Shown in pieces: positions 62,916 through 64,000 of a DNA stretch of 64,000 nt. Position 1 is the first letter of the stretch; each line of letters starts with the position of its first letter. Below the pieces are notes generated by a model, which was not told the origin of the DNA, ran no database searches, and was given only the letters and a program-made list of their open reading frames with translations. The stretch is taken from assembly GCA_009693235.1 (NCBI GenBank), contig SHXR01000010.1, positions 1-64,000 of the forward strand, read 5' to 3'. The position numbers and the translations under genes are program-made. This DNA comes from Betaproteobacteria bacterium (GTDB taxonomy: Bacteria > Pseudomonadota > Gammaproteobacteria > Burkholderiales > SG8-39).

Positions 62916-64000
62916 TTATTCGAGGATCGCGAATGGATCCACTTCGATCAGCATTTCCGGCCTGAGAAGCGCTTCGCAAACGAGCCCGGTCGAGGCCGGG
63001 TAGGGCTCCTTCATCAATTTCGTGCGCACGCTCGCCACGTCGCGGTATTGCGTGAGTGCATTGGGCGTCACATATTCAATGGTCTTGACGAGATTGCTTA
63101 CGGTGCCGCCCGCCGCCTCGATCACTTTGATCACGTTGTGGTAAGTGTACTCGGCTTGCGCAATCACATCGCCTTCATGCACGACGCGTTCGGTTGCCGG
63201 GTCGAGCGCGCCTTGCCCCGAAAGAAACAAGAGCTTCCCCGCTTTGACGCCCGGGCTGTACGTGAGTTTCTGGTAGCGATCCCAGCCGGGGTTGATGGCG
63301 ACGGGCTTGTCTCGTGTGGCGATGAAATCGTATTGAATCAATGCGTCGCGATGGCATAGCTTCGGCATTAGGATGCCGGCTGCGCCCGGATACACCGGCC
63401 CGAGAAATTCGCGTCGCACCCGCCCGGTAAACTTGTATTCGGCAAGGGCCGCCGGGGTGAGGTAGTCGACCGTCTTCACCACACGATCGAAGCCCAGTCC
63501 TAACGCGCCCAACATCCGCTTAGCCTTCTCGAAGATCGCACGAGTCTGGGCGACCACGTCACCCGCGCCGATGATGTTTCCTTCCGCATCGGTCGGTAGC
63601 ACGGTTGGAAGAAACACCACCCCCGTCGAATCGCGCGCCACCGGCATGCCAGAGCCCATGTTTGTCGCCGGGCCCACTGGTCCAGCGGTCACTTCGATCT
63701 CAATGAATGCCTCCGGCCGCAGTAAGGCGCGCACCGGCACGGTGTTGATCGCGGGTTGATGCGTGCCGAACACTTCTTCGCGCACCGCTTTGGCCTCGGC
63801 GTAACGCTCGATGCCTTCCGGCTTCACATATTCGACAACGCGAACCACATCGTCCATTGTCATACCCGCAGCATCGAGGATGGTTGCGATTTTTTGGTAG
63901 GCGGTGCGGACCTGTTCGGTCATGCCGCCTTTGACGACGATGCGCTTTAACGCCGGATCGAATTCAGACGCCGTATGTCCGGAGAGATAGACGCGTTCGC
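62916..64000 (-). CDS. Multi-domain RidA (YjgF/UK114) family protein, 5' end outside window
   Basis: The frame is open to the right edge and continues beyond it; the visible part has 361 residues. Three RidA folds follow each other: RVYLSGHTASEF to LLRPEAFIEIEVTA; VVFLPTVLPTDAEGNI to MPKLCHRDALIQYDF; and LLFLSGQGALDPATERV to ALLRPEMLIEVDPF. RidA proteins hydrolyse reactive enamine/imine intermediates using an Arg near the end of each fold. Here that position looks conserved in folds one and three (LLRPE) but is replaced in the second (MPKLCHRD). Upstream of the FAS1-like/MaoC pair and probably cotranscribed. Confidence 0.88.
   Translation of the reverse strand, partial: ERVYLSGHTASEFDPALKRIVVKGGMTEQVRTAYQKIATILDAAGMTMDDVVRVVEYVKPEGIERYAEAKAVREEVFGTHQPAINTVPVRALLRPEAFIEIEVTAGPVGPATNMGSGMPVARDSTGVVFLPTVLPTDAEGNIIGAGDVVAQTRAIFEKAKRMLGALGLGFDRVVKTVDYLTPAALAEYKFTGRVRREFLGPVYPGAAGILMPKLCHRDALIQYDFIATRDKPVAINPGWDRYQKLTYSPGVKAGKLLFLSGQGALDPATERVVHEGDVIAQAEYTYHNVIKVIEAAGGTVSNLVKTIEYVTPNALTQYRDVASVRTKLMKEPYPASTGLVCEALLRPEMLIEVDPFAILE

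Overview
The window looks like one contiguous piece of a GC-rich betaproteobacterial chromosome. Supporting this are the gene neighbourhoods queG/tsaE/amiC/mutL/miaA, surE-pcm-nlpD, tesA/ybbA/ybbP and ettA next to a tRNA, an endonuclease-type MutL, and many acyl-CoA and branched-chain (liv-type) transport genes. No rRNA, phage or CRISPR array is visible. I identified the organism from gene order and protein motifs only.

Layout. 1-577: transposase (RAYT) remnant. 701-9643: ybaK-mutL-miaA and tsaE-amiC on the minus strand, separated by a plus-strand block (dedA, CoA-transferase, enoyl-CoA hydratase, acyl-CoA dehydrogenase). 9657-14806: queG, a two-subunit Rieske oxygenase, an EamA exporter, an M23 peptidase and a truncated methyltransferase lipoprotein. 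14795-20540: ettA, tRNA-Thr, surE-pcm-nlpD (no rpoS follows) and mltB. 20646-24567: a moxR-DUF58-tgpA operon in which each gene carries one inactivating lesion. 24752-28941: a deacetylase, mnmH, a selenocysteine-containing selD, a parDE-type toxin-antitoxin pair and a GDCCVxC-family protein. 28953-40475: tesA, ybbA-ybbP, a degenerate GGDEF protein, a truncated globin, a molybdenum hydroxylase, a broken hybrid kinase, frmA and a carboxymuconolactone-decarboxylase-like protein. 40555-47916: an HDOD-GAF protein, a frameshifted acyl-CoA synthetase, an SDR and two tandem membrane pseudokinases with stop codons. 48051-64000: a minus-strand run tonB-exbB-exbD-livHMG-acyl-CoA dehydrogenase, divergent from a plus-strand run substrate-binding protein-livF-acyl-CoA synthetase-LLM oxidoreductase-hydroxyacid oxidase-amidase; then a truncated terC, a dehydratase pair and a three-domain RidA protein.

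Themes. (1) Selenium: selD uses an in-frame UGA with a plausible SECIS hairpin, beside mnmH, so this cell should make both selenocysteine and 2-selenouridine tRNA. (2) Uptake and degradation of organic acids through CoA thioesters. (3) Gene decay: about ten genes carry stops, single-base deletions or truncations. Every frameshift I resolved is explained by loss of one base, mostly in short homopolymers, so sequencing error must be excluded; the nonsense codons, the truncations and the loss of the receiver aspartate in the hybrid kinase argue that part of the decay is real. (4) A 120-bp dispersed repeat occurs twice in inverted orientation.
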